Shown here in pieces: positions 27,053-37,204 of a DNA stretch of 64,000 nucleotides. The stretch comes from Streptomyces daqingensis (GTDB lineage Bacteria > Actinomycetota > Actinomycetes > Streptomycetales > Streptomycetaceae), in NCBI RefSeq assembly GCF_014645895.1, contig NZ_BMMP01000005.1:124001-188000 (forward strand), given 5' to 3'. Each line of letters begins with the position of its first letter. Position 1 is the first letter of the stretch. The notes beneath the pieces are model-generated. The model made no database searches. It was not told where the DNA came from and saw nothing but the letters and a program-made list of their open reading frames with translations. The translations under genes were made by a program, and so were the position numbers.

Positions 27053-28903
27053 TCAGACCCTGGTGAGCCGCAGCGCGCGGATGCCGGGCATCGGCAGGTC
27101 GACCGTGAGGGAGACGGAACCGCAGGGGCCCGTGGTCACCGTCTCCAGTTCCTCCTCGAACAGCCGGTCCGCGTCGCGGAGCCGGGCCCACTGCTGCTCG
27201 TCGGGCCAGTCACCGCCGCCCAACTCGTCCCAGACCGACTGAATGTTGGAGTGCTCCTCGTCGACGCTGCGCAGCGTCACGGCGTAACGGGCGTCCGCCG
27301 GGAGGCCGTTCACGACGACGGTCGCCCCGCGGTTCAGCGCGGGAGCGCCGTCGATCTTCGTCTGGTCGAGCGTGCCGTTCCAGCACAGGACGTCGACGGT
27401 CGAGAAGTCGTCGCCGCGTGTGGCGAGCGACTCGACCAGCGCCTCCGCGCCGTCACCGGACACCGAGGCCGGGACGCGTCCGCCCTCCAGCTGTGAGAGC
27501 ATCCGCAGCGCCCAGAAGCGCGGCTTGCGCAGGTTGCCGACCGTCAGCAGCCCGAAACCGCCGTGGAAGAGCTTCGGCGGCCTGCCGAGCTCCTCGAAGT
27601 GGTCGGTGGCGACCCAGTACGCGAGGCAGTCGGTGGACTCCAGCGCGCTCTTCATGCCGCGCAGCACGAACGGTGCGGAGAAGACGGAGTCGCTGACTCG
27701 GTGGAAGTGCGTGGGCGTCACGCCCCACTCGGTCCACAGGATCTCCGGCTCCGGCTTGCCCGTCGCCTCCGCGAACGAGCGGGTCTGGGGGCGGAAGTCG
27801 AGCGGCGCGTTGCCGTAGGTGTGGGTGGAGATGAAGTCGATGGGGACGTCGTTCTCGCGGCAGTGCTCCAGCAGCGGGCCGACCCACTTGGCCGCCGCGG
27901 AGCCGGGGCCGCCGACGGGGATGCGGGGGTCGACGTCCTTGATCGCGCGGACGGCCGTCTCGTACAGCAGGTGGTACTGGGCCTGGGTGCCGTTCCAGAA
28001 CACCTCCAGGTTGGCCTCGTTCCAGATCTCGAACTCCCAGCCGGCCACCTCGTCCGCGCCGTAGCGCTCCCGCAGGTGCTCGGTCGCCGCGCGGCACAGC
28101 TCGCCCCACCGCTCCCAGCTGCGGGGGACGGACGCGATCCCCTTGTAGTCGAAGATCGTGTACTCGGGGTCCAGCGCCAACTCCGCCGGCATGAAGGAGA
28201 GTTCGACGACGGGCTTGAGACCCAGCGCCAGGAAGCGGTCGTAGACCTCGTCCATGCCGGAGAAGTCGAAGGACCCGTCCGGACGCACGCTCACCATCTC
28301 GGGCAGGAAGGTGCCGTGCGCGCGCACGGTGCGTACGCCGAGTTCGTCGCGGACGATGCCCAGCGCGTCGGCGTACTCCCTGGCGACGTCGGCGCCGCCG
28401 GGACCCGGCTCGTCCCAGATCAGCATCGACAGGTGCTCGGCGCCGATCATCCGGTTCCACACGGGCGGCATCTGTACCGGCGCGGCGGAGGCGTCGACGG
28501 AGACGGTCACCCCGGCGGGCTGCGAGCCGGGCGCCTTCGGGCAGCCGCGCACGGCTTCGCCGGAGAGCGGGCCGGGACCCGCGTCCGTCCAGGAGGCCAC
28601 CTTGTACCAGTAGCCGCGGCCCGCCTCGACGAGCGAGTCGGCGTACGGAGGCGCGGGCACTGCCAGCACGTCGCCGCCGCGGTGGTCCAGCGGTTCGTAC
28701 GGCCCGTCGACGGTGTCCGCGCGGTGGACCAGATACCCCAGGGCGCCCTCGACCGGCTGCCAGTCGAGGAGCACGTGACCGGTCCCGTCCTCCGAGCGGA
28801 GCCCGGCCGGCGGGGGAAGGTCGGCGGTGCCGGTGAGCGGCTGGTCGCTGGGGAGGCCGATGCGCTGCTCCCAGTCGAGGCGAGCGGCGTTCTTCTCGGT
28901 CAT
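27053..28903 (-). CDS. GH39 glycosidase with N-terminal FN3-like domain
   Basis: A 616-residue cytoplasmic glycosidase. Residues about 30-115 form a fibronectin-III-like domain (VLLDWQPVEGALGYLVHRAD). The following (beta/alpha)8 barrel has the clan GH-A acid/base in EIWNEANLEVFW (E296) and the nucleophile in ILWTEWGVTP (E392), fitting GH39. That family holds beta-xylosidases and alpha-L-iduronidases. There is no signal peptide. The ATG at 28903 has GAAAGGTG upstream; the GTG at 28915 is also possible. A LacI-type operator lies at 28922-28935. With a sulfatase in the same regulon, an uronic-acid- or xylose-containing sulfated substrate is plausible but unproven. Confidence 0.83.
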   Translation of the reverse strand: MTEKNAARLDWEQRIGLPSDQPLTGTADLPPPAGLRSEDGTGHVLLDWQPVEGALGYLVHRADTVDGPYEPLDHRGGDVLAVPAPPYADSLVEAGRGYWYKVASWTDAGPGPLSGEAVRGCPKAPGSQPAGVTVSVDASAAPVQMPPVWNRMIGAEHLSMLIWDEPGPGGADVAREYADALGIVRDELGVRTVRAHGTFLPEMVSVRPDGSFDFSGMDEVYDRFLALGLKPVVELSFMPAELALDPEYTIFDYKGIASVPRSWERWGELCRAATEHLRERYGADEVAGWEFEIWNEANLEVFWNGTQAQYHLLYETAVRAIKDVDPRIPVGGPGSAAAKWVGPLLEHCRENDVPIDFISTHTYGNAPLDFRPQTRSFAEATGKPEPEILWTEWGVTPTHFHRVSDSVFSAPFVLRGMKSALESTDCLAYWVATDHFEELGRPPKLFHGGFGLLTVGNLRKPRFWALRMLSQLEGGRVPASVSGDGAEALVESLATRGDDFSTVDVLCWNGTLDQTKIDGAPALNRGATVVVNGLPADARYAVTLRSVDEEHSNIQSVWDELGGGDWPDEQQWARLRDADRLFEEELETVTTGPCGSVSLTVDLPMPGIRALRLTRV

Positions 28904-28921
28904 CGTGTGGTTCACCTTTCA

Positions 28922-28935
28922 TGGATGCGCATACA
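28922..28935. promoter_or_regulatory. LacI-family operator, GH39 gene
   Basis: TGGATGCGCATACA matches the consensus TGTAAGCGCATACA at 12 of 14 positions. It sits about 19 bases upstream of the GH39 ATG and downstream of the permease operon, so GH39 probably has its own regulated promoter. Confidence 0.72.
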
Positions 28936-29094
28936 CTGCGGGCCGCCGGAGGCGGGGGCCGGGCCTGCCCGGCGGGCGGGAGGACCGCGGTGAGTGCGGA
29001 GTCCGGCGTGGTGCGGCTTGCGAACGGAGCGCGGGGGCACCGGAGTCGGGCGGGGACGTCGGTGGCGGTCGGTGGGCGGCGGGGCCGGGCCTGC

Positions 29095-29964
29095 TTACTT
29101 GAGCCCGGCGGTGGCGATGCCCTGCGTGAAGTAGCGCTGCAGGACGATGAAGACCAGCAGCACCGGCAGCACGACGAGGAAGGCGCCCGCCATCAGCACG
29201 CCGTTGGAGCCGTTGGTCTTCGTGGGGTCGATGGCGAAGGTGGCCAGCGCGACCGGAAGGGTGTACTTGTCGGGGTCGTTGGTGGCCACCAGGGGCCAGA
29301 GGAAGTTGTTCCAGGACTGCAGGAACGTGAAGATCGCCAGCGTGGCCAGGGCCGGTTTGACCAGCGGCATCGCGATCCGCCAGAAGATGAACCACTCGCC
29401 CGCTCCGTCGATGCGGGCCGCCTCCAGGAGCTCGTCCGGGATGGCCGACATGAACTGCCGCATCAGGAAGACGCCGAAGGCACCGGCCGCGAACGGCAGG
29501 ATGAGCGCCGCGTAGGAGTCGATCAGGCCCATCTTGCTGACCATCACGAACATCGGCATCAGCATCAGGTTGTGCGGCACCATCAGGGCGCCCAGCACGA
29601 GCCCGAACACCGGGCGCTTGCCGGCGAAGTTCAGCTTCGCCAGGGCGTAGCCCAGCATGGAGCAGAAGACGAGGTTGCAGCCGGTGACGGCAACGGCGAC
29701 CAGCGTCGAGTTGAAGAAGTGCGACCCCATGTCGAGCAGGTCGAGCAGCTTGTCGAAGTGGACGAGCGTCCACTCGTCCGGGATCCACACCGTGGGCGTG
29801 GCGCCCAGGTCGCGCTCCGACTTGAAGGAGGAGAGCACCATCCACAGGAACGGCGTCGTCATCACCAGGACGCCTGCCCACAGGGTGGCCACCCTCAGCC
29901 TTCTGCCGGTCCGCTCGCCCTTGTGCAGCGGACGACTGGCCGTATCGCTCACCTGGGCGGTCAT
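29095..29964 (-). CDS. Carbohydrate ABC transporter permease (MalG type)
   Basis: A 289-residue inner-membrane permease, the second of two in the importer. Six hydrophobic helices are visible. The cytoplasmic EAA loop reads ELLEAARIDGAGEWFIFWRI and would contact an ATPase. The start ATG overlaps the stop of the first permease (ATGA). No ATPase gene is in the operon, so the shared Streptomyces sugar ATPase MsiK, encoded elsewhere, is the likely partner. Confidence 0.9.
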   Translation of the reverse strand: MTAQVSDTASRPLHKGERTGRRLRVATLWAGVLVMTTPFLWMVLSSFKSERDLGATPTVWIPDEWTLVHFDKLLDLLDMGSHFFNSTLVAVAVTGCNLVFCSMLGYALAKLNFAGKRPVFGLVLGALMVPHNLMLMPMFVMVSKMGLIDSYAALILPFAAGAFGVFLMRQFMSAIPDELLEAARIDGAGEWFIFWRIAMPLVKPALATLAIFTFLQSWNNFLWPLVATNDPDKYTLPVALATFAIDPTKTNGSNGVLMAGAFLVVLPVLLVFIVLQRYFTQGIATAGLK

Positions 29965-30944
29965 CGGGTCTTGTCCTTCAGCAGACGGAGCTGGAGCAGG
30001 GTGATCGCGAGGATGACGGTGAAGAGCACGTAGGCCATCGCGCTGGCGTAGCCCATGTGGAAGAAGTCGAAGCCCTCGCGGTACATGTCGAGCGAGACGG
30101 TCAGGGTGCTGTTGTCCGGACCGCCCTCCGTCATCACGAACGGCTCCTCGAAGACGTTGAGGAAGCCGATGGTCGTCATCACGCTGACGTAGAGCATCGT
30201 CGGACGCAGCAGGGGCACGGTGACGCTGCGGAACTCCTGCCACATGCTCGCGCCGTCGAGCCGCGCGGCCTCCCGCACCTCGGTGGGGATGCCCTGCAGC
30301 CCGGCGAGGAAGAGGACCATCGCCGTGCCCATGTTCCGCCACACCGCCATCACGATCAGCGAGGGCATCGCCAGGGCCTTGGAGCCGAGGAAGTCCGGGG
30401 ACGTCAGGCCGACTTCGGCCGCCAGTCCGGAGATGAGGCCGTCGGCCGGGTCGAGCACGAAGCGCCACACCACGGCCACCGCGACGATGCTGGTGACGAC
30501 GGGCGCGTAGAAGCCGACCCGGAAGAAGGTCCGCAGCCTGCCGACGCCGGAGTTGAGCAGCACAGCCGCGACGAGTCCGGCGCCGACGGTCAGCGGCACG
30601 CCCAGGACCACGAAGTAGCCGGTGTTGAACAGGGCCGTCAGGAAGCGTTCGTCCTCGAAGAGGCGGGTGTAGTTCTCGAGGCCGGTGAACTCCGTGGAGA
30701 ACGGGTCGCGGACGTTCGCCAGCCCGAAGTCGGTGAAGCTCATGACCAGCGTGGCGACGATGGGCACGGCCATGAACGTCAGGAACAGCACCAGGAACGG
30801 GGAGGAGAACATCCACCCCGGGAGGTTCTGCACGCTGAGCCGGTCCCGGCGGCGCGGCCCCGCGCCCTTGCCCGTCCCGGCCCCGGGCCGCACCTTGCCG
30901 GTGCTGCCCGGGGCTCCCCTCCGGGAGTCGGTGGTCGTGGTCAT
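29961..30944 (-). CDS. Carbohydrate ABC transporter permease (MalF type)
   Basis: A 327-residue permease with a basic Gly/Arg-rich N-terminal tail of about 40 residues, then six membrane helices (first near LPGWMFSSPFLVLFLTFMAV). The EAA loop is TEVREAARLDGASMWQEFRS. It lies four bases after the binding-protein stop and overlaps the next permease. It forms the channel with that second permease for the sugar delivered by the lipoprotein encoded upstream. Confidence 0.9.
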   Translation of the reverse strand: MTTTTDSRRGAPGSTGKVRPGAGTGKGAGPRRRDRLSVQNLPGWMFSSPFLVLFLTFMAVPIVATLVMSFTDFGLANVRDPFSTEFTGLENYTRLFEDERFLTALFNTGYFVVLGVPLTVGAGLVAAVLLNSGVGRLRTFFRVGFYAPVVTSIVAVAVVWRFVLDPADGLISGLAAEVGLTSPDFLGSKALAMPSLIVMAVWRNMGTAMVLFLAGLQGIPTEVREAARLDGASMWQEFRSVTVPLLRPTMLYVSVMTTIGFLNVFEEPFVMTEGGPDNSTLTVSLDMYREGFDFFHMGYASAMAYVLFTVILAITLLQLRLLKDKTR

Positions 30945-30948
30945 CCGG

Positions 30949-32199
30949 TCAGTCCACCAGGCCCTGGGTCGCCTTCTGCATCCAGGCGGCGGCCTTCTCC
31001 GGGGACTCGCCCTTCTGCGAGATGCGCGCGACGCCCTCGTCGATCTTGGAGGCGAACTCCTCCCACTTGGCGAGCGGCGGAACGGTCTTGGCCGTCTTGA
31101 GCTGCTCCTCGAACGCGTCGAGCTGCTCCGGGGCGTTCTTCAGCGCCGGCTCGTCCCACGCCGCCTTCTTGGCGGGCAGCGATTTGGCCATCTCGTACCA
31201 GCGGCCCTGCTGCTCGGTCTCGGTGAGGAACTTCTGGAACTCCTTCGCCGCGGCCTTGTGCTCGCTGTCCTCGAAGGTGACGAGGCTGGCGCCGCCCACC
31301 CACGAGGTGCTGGACTCGTCCGCCGGGAGCGGGGCGGTGGCGTACTTGCCCTTGAGCTGCGGCTGCTGGTCCTTGATGTTGTTCACGATCCAGGGGCCGG
31401 AGATGAACATCGGGGCGTCGCCGGAGCCGAAGTCCTTGACCACGTCGTAGTCCGGCGGCGAGCTCTTCCTGGAGAGGCCCTTGTCGAAGTAGTGCGCGTA
31501 CTCCTCCAGCGCCTTGACGGACTCCGGCGAGTCCAGAGCGGGCTTGCCCGACTTGTCGAGGAGCTGGCCGCCGGCCGAGTAGAGGAAGGGCAGCCACGTC
31601 TGCCAGGTGCCGACGTTGGCGGGCTGGTGGTAGGTGCCCCACTCCGCCTTCGCCTCGTCCTTGTAGGCCTTCGCGAGCTTGCGCTGGTCGTCCCAGGTGG
31701 CCGGGGGCTCGTCCACTCCGGCCTTCTCGGCGAGGTCGGTGCGGTAGTAGAGCGCGCGGGTGTCGACGTACCAGGGGACGCCGTACGCCTTGCCGTCCTT
31801 CACGCCGCTGTTCCAGGCCGCGGGGAAGTAGTCGCCCTTGTCGAAGGTCTTCTCGTCGACGGGCTCGAGGGCCTGTAGCTCGATGAACTCGCCCATCATG
31901 GTGCTGCCCATCTGGGCCATGTCGGGGAGCTCTCCGGCGGCCACGGCGGAGGTCAGCTTCTGGTGGACGACGTCCCAGCCGACCGGAGTGACCTTCACGG
32001 TGATGTTCGAGTGCTTCTCGTTGAACTCCTTGCCGAGCTTCGCCAGGTGCTTGCCCTCCTCTCCCATGCCCCAGACGGTGAGGGTCTGCTTGTCCTTGGC
32101 GGAGGCCTGTTCGCTCCCCCCGCTGCCGCAGCCGGTGAGCAGCAGCGCGAGAGCGGTCGTGGCCGCTGTGGCGGCGGCGATGCGGGGTATGGGCTGCAT
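30949..32199 (-). CDS. Sugar-binding lipoprotein of ABC importer
   Basis: A 416-residue extracellular solute-binding protein (family 1). The lipoprotein signal ends LLLTGCGSGG, where the cysteine would be lipidated. The mature part begins QTLTVWGMGEEGKHLAKLGK, typical of oligosaccharide binders. GAGGAGGAG precedes the ATG. It is the first gene of the importer operon and carries a perfect operator copy about 100 bases upstream, the strongest tie between the import system and the LacI regulator encoded next to it. Confidence 0.92.
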   Translation of the reverse strand: MQPIPRIAAATAATTALALLLTGCGSGGSEQASAKDKQTLTVWGMGEEGKHLAKLGKEFNEKHSNITVKVTPVGWDVVHQKLTSAVAAGELPDMAQMGSTMMGEFIELQALEPVDEKTFDKGDYFPAAWNSGVKDGKAYGVPWYVDTRALYYRTDLAEKAGVDEPPATWDDQRKLAKAYKDEAKAEWGTYHQPANVGTWQTWLPFLYSAGGQLLDKSGKPALDSPESVKALEEYAHYFDKGLSRKSSPPDYDVVKDFGSGDAPMFISGPWIVNNIKDQQPQLKGKYATAPLPADESSTSWVGGASLVTFEDSEHKAAAKEFQKFLTETEQQGRWYEMAKSLPAKKAAWDEPALKNAPEQLDAFEEQLKTAKTVPPLAKWEEFASKIDEGVARISQKGESPEKAAAWMQKATQGLVD

Positions 32200-32296
32200 G
32201 GAGGGGCTCCTCCTCGTTAGCGGAGCGTGATGGGGCGCCGGACGTTCGTAGGCCGAGGCCGGGTGACTCGGGCGGCCGCGTGGCCGTAAGAGAGTC

Positions 32297-32310
32297 TGTA
32301 AGCGCATACA
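32297..32310. promoter_or_regulatory. LacI-family operator, importer operon
   Basis: TGTAAGCGCATACA, identical to the site at 19062-19075. It lies 97 bases upstream of the binding-protein start, in the gap between that gene and the regulator gene. Confidence 0.85.
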
Positions 32311-32352
32311 TACTCTGGAAGCGACCGCCCGGGCGTGCAAGGCCCGGGGGTA

Positions 32353-33453
32353 TTACGACTGTGTAACGGAAGCCGCGTCGGGCACCGCGTCGTGGCCGTT
32401 CGCGCATCCGCAGCTGGAACGCCGGATCACGGAGACCGGCAGCACCCGCGACTCGGGCTCGCGGTCGCGGTCCTCCAGCCGTGAGACCAGCAGGTCCACC
32501 GCCTCCTCGCCGAGCCGGCGCATCGGCTGCCGCACGGTCGTCAGCGCGGGGGTGACCAGGCGTCCGAGCGGGATGCCGTCGAACCCCGCCACGGCGAGGT
32601 CCTCGGGCACCCGCACGCCGCGCCGGTTCAGTTCGGAGAGCGCCCCGACCGCCATCTGGTCGTTGGCGAACACGACTCCGCCCGGGAGCTCCGCCCCGCC
32701 GTCGAGCAGCTCAGCGACGGCCTGGCGCCCCTCGGCCTGCGTCAGCCTCGTCCGTACGTCAGGGCGCTCGGGCACCGGCAGCCCGGCCTCCAGATGGGCG
32801 GCCTGGAAGCCGCGGAAGCGGGCCTCGCCGTCGGGGGAGTCCTCCGCGCTCCCGACGAAGGCCAGCCGAGTGATGCCGTGATCGGCGATGAGGTGCCTCG
32901 TCAGGGCCAGTTCGCCGTCGAAGTTCGCCACTTCCACGTGGTCGAGGTGGTCGAGCGGCGCGTCCTCGCGCGGACCGGCCAGCATCACCACGGGCAGCCG
33001 CCGCGAGATCACTTCGAGTTCCTCGGTGGGGACCGTGCGGGCCAGTACGGCGAAGCCGTCGACCCGTCCGGCCACGTCGGCCACGAGGCTCTTGGGGCCC
33101 TCCGAGAGAGACGCGGCGATGAGCAGCGCGTAGCCGTGGCGGCGGGCCGCCCGCTCCATGCCGCGGATTATCTCGTCGGAGTAGAGCATCAACTCGGCGT
33201 CGCCGTAGTCCCCGTCGGGGTCCTCCGCGTCCGGGTCCGCGTAGTCGGGGAAGCACAGGCCGAGGACGCGCGTGTTGCGGCTGGCGAGGCCCCGGGCGTT
33301 GCCGCTCGGTACGTAGCCGAGTTCGCGTGCCGCCTCCAGCACGCGCTCCCGCGTACCCGCTCGGACGGAGTCCGGTGCGCGATAGACTCGCGAGACCGTC
33401 GCGATCGAGACGCCCGCCTGTCCGGCGACGTCGTACACGGTGGGAGCACTCAC
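32353..33453 (-). CDS. LacI-family repressor of the glycan locus
   Basis: A 366-residue LacI/GalR regulator. The N-terminal helix-turn-helix and hinge read VYDVAGQAGVSIATVSRVYR and YVPSGNARGLAS. The rest is a periplasmic-binding-protein-like ligand domain (VVFANDQMAVGAL, AVAGFDGIPL). The GTG at 33453 has AGGAGAG upstream; frames further upstream are open but unrelated. A variant operator (33501-33514) lies in its own leader, which suggests autoregulation. The other operators precede the importer, GH39, GH35 and GH15-like genes. It probably represses them until a saccharide from the target glycan binds. The extreme C-terminus (SSCGCANGHD) is Cys-rich, which is unusual. Confidence 0.92.
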   Translation of the reverse strand: MSAPTVYDVAGQAGVSIATVSRVYRAPDSVRAGTRERVLEAARELGYVPSGNARGLASRNTRVLGLCFPDYADPDAEDPDGDYGDAELMLYSDEIIRGMERAARRHGYALLIAASLSEGPKSLVADVAGRVDGFAVLARTVPTEELEVISRRLPVVMLAGPREDAPLDHLDHVEVANFDGELALTRHLIADHGITRLAFVGSAEDSPDGEARFRGFQAAHLEAGLPVPERPDVRTRLTQAEGRQAVAELLDGGAELPGGVVFANDQMAVGALSELNRRGVRVPEDLAVAGFDGIPLGRLVTPALTTVRQPMRRLGEEAVDLLVSRLEDRDREPESRVLPVSVIRRSSCGCANGHDAVPDAASVTQS

Positions 33454-33500
33454 GCGACCGATGCTCTCCTGCCTTGCTGCGGCCGTGCCGGCCGATGGAT

Positions 33501-33514
33501 TGAAAGCGCATTCA
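33501..33514. promoter_or_regulatory. LacI-family operator in the regulator's own leader
   Basis: TGAAAGCGCATTCA, a near-perfect palindrome that matches the consensus at 12 of 14 positions. It sits 48 bases upstream of the regulator's GTG. Its extra symmetry fits an autoregulatory site. Confidence 0.75.
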
Positions 33515-34100
33515 TCGTACGCCGCCCCCGAAGGCGTCGGCAAGAAGGCGACGAGGAGCACGCGGCCCGGCGGTAGCCGATTCCCCAGCGGCGTCCGGCG
33601 TCCGAGCCGCCCGCCGCGGAGGGCGATCCGCAATCGCTTGCCCCGTCCGCGGCACCGATCCTCGCGGCTTCCCGCTCCCGCCGGTGCCTCGGCGCACTCC
33701 TGGCCCGCAGCCGATGCACTGCTTTCGGCCACTGATCCAACCGTCTGAGCGCCCGCCATGCTCCCGCTCGGCGGCCCCCGGTGGGCCCGAACTCGCGCCG
33801 ACCGCCTGCTACTTCAGGTAACTCCAGCTCGGTACGTACCTGGTGGGCGCGGGGGAGGGTCGGATGGCGGGCTTCAACTGGCCGCCGGGCGCCATGCGTT
33901 CACATTCATGGCCAGAGCTTCGGCGGAAAGTCGACTGCGAGAAACCTTGCCGGGAATCGCCGGTGTCCATAACCTGACTCGCCAGTAACTCTTCCGCACA
34001 GCAGGGTCGCCTTCTGTGCGTTCCCCCCTGGTACCTCGCACGTGCTCCACATCCCCCACACCACGGTCACGATCGTCAACTGCACTCAAGGGGACACACC
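33515..34100. other. Divergent intergenic region without recognised gene
   Basis: 586 bases between the LacI operator and the DUF6230 gene. Short open frames occur in all phases, but none has a ribosome site plus recognisable sequence. The stretch near 33890-34060 is less GC-rich and is the likely promoter zone for the rightward operon. Confidence 0.5.
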
Positions 34101-34711
34101 ATGAAGGATGCGCACGGCAGACCGCTGACAGGACGCACGAGTTGGCGGAAGTTCGCCGTCCTGTGCGTGCCGGGCTTCGCGGCGACGGCGGCCCTCGCCA
34201 TCGCACTGGCCAACGGAGCGCTCGCCGCGTCGTTCGCCGTGTCGGGACAGCAGTTCAAAGTGTCCGCGAAGAGCCTGGACGGCGACGGTTTCGTCCAGTA
34301 CGGCAGCATCGACAAGAACGCCAGGGGCGAGCTGATCCCCGTGGCGGTCACCGGGATCAAGTCCGCCGAGATGCGCGACCTCTGCCAGTCCGTCGTCACC
34401 AAGCTGCCCATGATCGGCAGCATCTCGCTGAACCTGACCGCGGGTACCGGCAGCAAGCCGGTGGAGGCCACCGACCTCTTCGTCGACGCGACGCAGCTCT
34501 CCGGCGACGCCGGCTTCAACAAGATCGAGATCGGCCGGGACGCCTCGACCCTCGACAAGGGCCCCAAGGGCGGCCAGGGCCTCCAGGACCTCTTCGGCCA
34601 GCAGGCGGACGACGTCCACATCTCCAGCCTCAAGCAGACCGCTTGGGCCACGAACGCGGGCAAGTTCAAGCTGTCCGGCCTGCACATGAAAGTGAACAAG
34701 GGCACGAAGGA

Positions 34712-34721
<10 letters not shown>
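34101..34721 (+). CDS. DUF6230 family membrane-anchored/exported protein
   Basis: A 206-residue protein of the actinobacterial DUF6230 family, sometimes mis-annotated as cholesterol esterase. After a basic start (TGRTSWRKFAVLCVPGFAAT) comes one hydrophobic segment, AALAIALANGALAASFAVSG, then an extracellular domain with two cysteines (DLCQS and the C-terminal KECF). Function is unknown. AAGGGGA lies upstream of the ATG. Its stop overlaps the next gene by 10 bases, the usual arrangement with DUF6114, so the two very likely work together. Confidence 0.85.
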
Positions 34722-36020
<1,299 letters not shown>

Positions 36021-36094
36021 TCCACGCCCGCCGCCGCGCACGCCCGCCACCGCGCCGCGGCACGCGTGGAGACGGTCACCCGACCCGGCAGCCG

Positions 36095-36128
36095 GTCCTC
36101 TCCGCTTCCTCGTCAGAGCGGAGAGGAC
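36095..36128. terminator. Bidirectional hairpin terminator
   Basis: A perfect 12-bp stem (36095-36106 with 36117-36128) and a 10-base loop between the converging secreted-protein and SRPBCC genes. Confidence 0.8.
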
Positions 36129-36188
36129 CCAGGTGTTCCCGGTGCCGGGCCCGTTCGCCGACGCTGAACGGCTCGGCCGCCCCGCGCG

Positions 36189-37199
36189 TCACCGGGTCTC
36201 GTACTCGCGTTCGTCCTCGTCTTCGAAGTCCTCGTCTTCCTCGTCTTCCTCGTCTTCCTCGTCTTCCTCGTCTTCGAAGTCCTCGCCGTTCTCGTCTTCT
36301 TCGTCCTCGTCCTCTTCGTCCTCGCCGTTCCCGTCTTCCTCCGCGCCGTCCCCGCCGTCTCCTCCGTCTTCCTCGTCCTCGGCGAGCACGTCCTCGTGGC
36401 TGCGCACGACCTCGCCCTCCCGGATCTCTCCCCGCCAGCCCTCCGGGACCTCCTGGGCGCCGAGCGAGACGTAGCGGAGGAAATGCTTGAGGTCGAGGCG
36501 GAGCCGGCGCCCCTGCGCGCGCCAGATGTTGGCCGTCTTCTCGAGGAACCCGCCGGGGGTGTACTCGACGACGACCACGATCCGCGTCAGGTTCGGCGCC
36601 AGCTCGTGGAACGAGATGCTGCCGTGCGTAGTGGCCTCGCCCGACGACTTCCACACGATGCGGTTGTCGGGTACCTGCTCCAGGACTTCGGCCTTCCAAG
36701 TGCGCTTCGAGGGGCCGACCTTGCCCGTCCAATCGGAGGTGATCTCGTCGTCGCCCCGTGACGCCTCGACGACGCCCTTCATGAAGCCGCTGAACTCCTC
36801 GAACTCCGTCCAGTGGTCGTAGACCCTGCGCAGAGGGAGACCGATGTCGAGCACCTCGACGATGTTCGTCACCTTCTTGTCGCCAGCCTCGCCCCCGCCG
36901 CCGAAGAGTTCCTTCACCTTGCCGACGGTCTTGTCCTTCACCTTCTTCGCCACCTGGCCGCCGACGGCCTTCGCCGGCGACTCGCCCTTCAGCAGCTTCG
37001 CCCCCATCTCCGGCAGGTCGCCGCCGCCCGGAGCGCCGCCCTCGGCGACCTTCTGAGCCAGCCCCGAGACCTTGCCGCCTGCCGAACTGACGAGTTTGCT
37101 TGTCTTCGCGGTCAGGTAGTTGGAGAATTCCTCGCGTACTCGGTCCAGGCCCGAACCGCCGTTGTTCGCGGCGTCCTTGCCTGACTCGTTCTGCGGCAT
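36189..37199 (-). CDS. SRPBCC (cyclase/dehydrase-type) protein with acidic repeat tail
   Basis: A 336-residue protein in three parts. Residues 1-110 form a helical linker (LDRVREEFSNYLTAKTSKLV). Residues about 110-250 form an SRPBCC/polyketide-cyclase-like lipid- or ligand-binding fold (VLDIGLPLRRVYDHWTEFEE). The C-terminal tail of about 70 residues is almost only Asp and Glu (EDEEDEED repeats). Similar SRPBCC proteins accompany actinomycete gas-vesicle genes, but no gvp structural gene is in this window, so that link is weak. GGAGGTAGGAG precedes the ATG. It follows the next gene (37205-37909) by five bases and is surely cotranscribed with it. Confidence 0.75.
   Translation of the reverse strand: MPQNESGKDAANNGGSGLDRVREEFSNYLTAKTSKLVSSAGGKVSGLAQKVAEGGAPGGGDLPEMGAKLLKGESPAKAVGGQVAKKVKDKTVGKVKELFGGGGEAGDKKVTNIVEVLDIGLPLRRVYDHWTEFEEFSGFMKGVVEASRGDDEITSDWTGKVGPSKRTWKAEVLEQVPDNRIVWKSSGEATTHGSISFHELAPNLTRIVVVVEYTPGGFLEKTANIWRAQGRRLRLDLKHFLRYVSLGAQEVPEGWRGEIREGEVVRSHEDVLAEDEEDGGDGGDGAEEDGNGEDEEDEDEEDENGEDFEDEEDEEDEEDEEDEDFEDEDEREYETR
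36232..36285. repeat. 9-bp tandem repeat coding for an acidic tail
   Basis: About six consecutive copies of TCGTCTTCC (plus strand), which read GluAsp-rich on the minus strand. It continues into degenerate copies up to about 36330. Such repeats can change length by slippage in multiples of three residues without breaking the frame. Confidence 0.85.
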
Positions 37200-37204
37200 G
37201 GCTC

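Noticed and set aside
33758..33988. Small plus-strand frame of 76 residues between LacI and DUF6230
   Set aside because: No ribosome site and Arg-rich composition without motifs.
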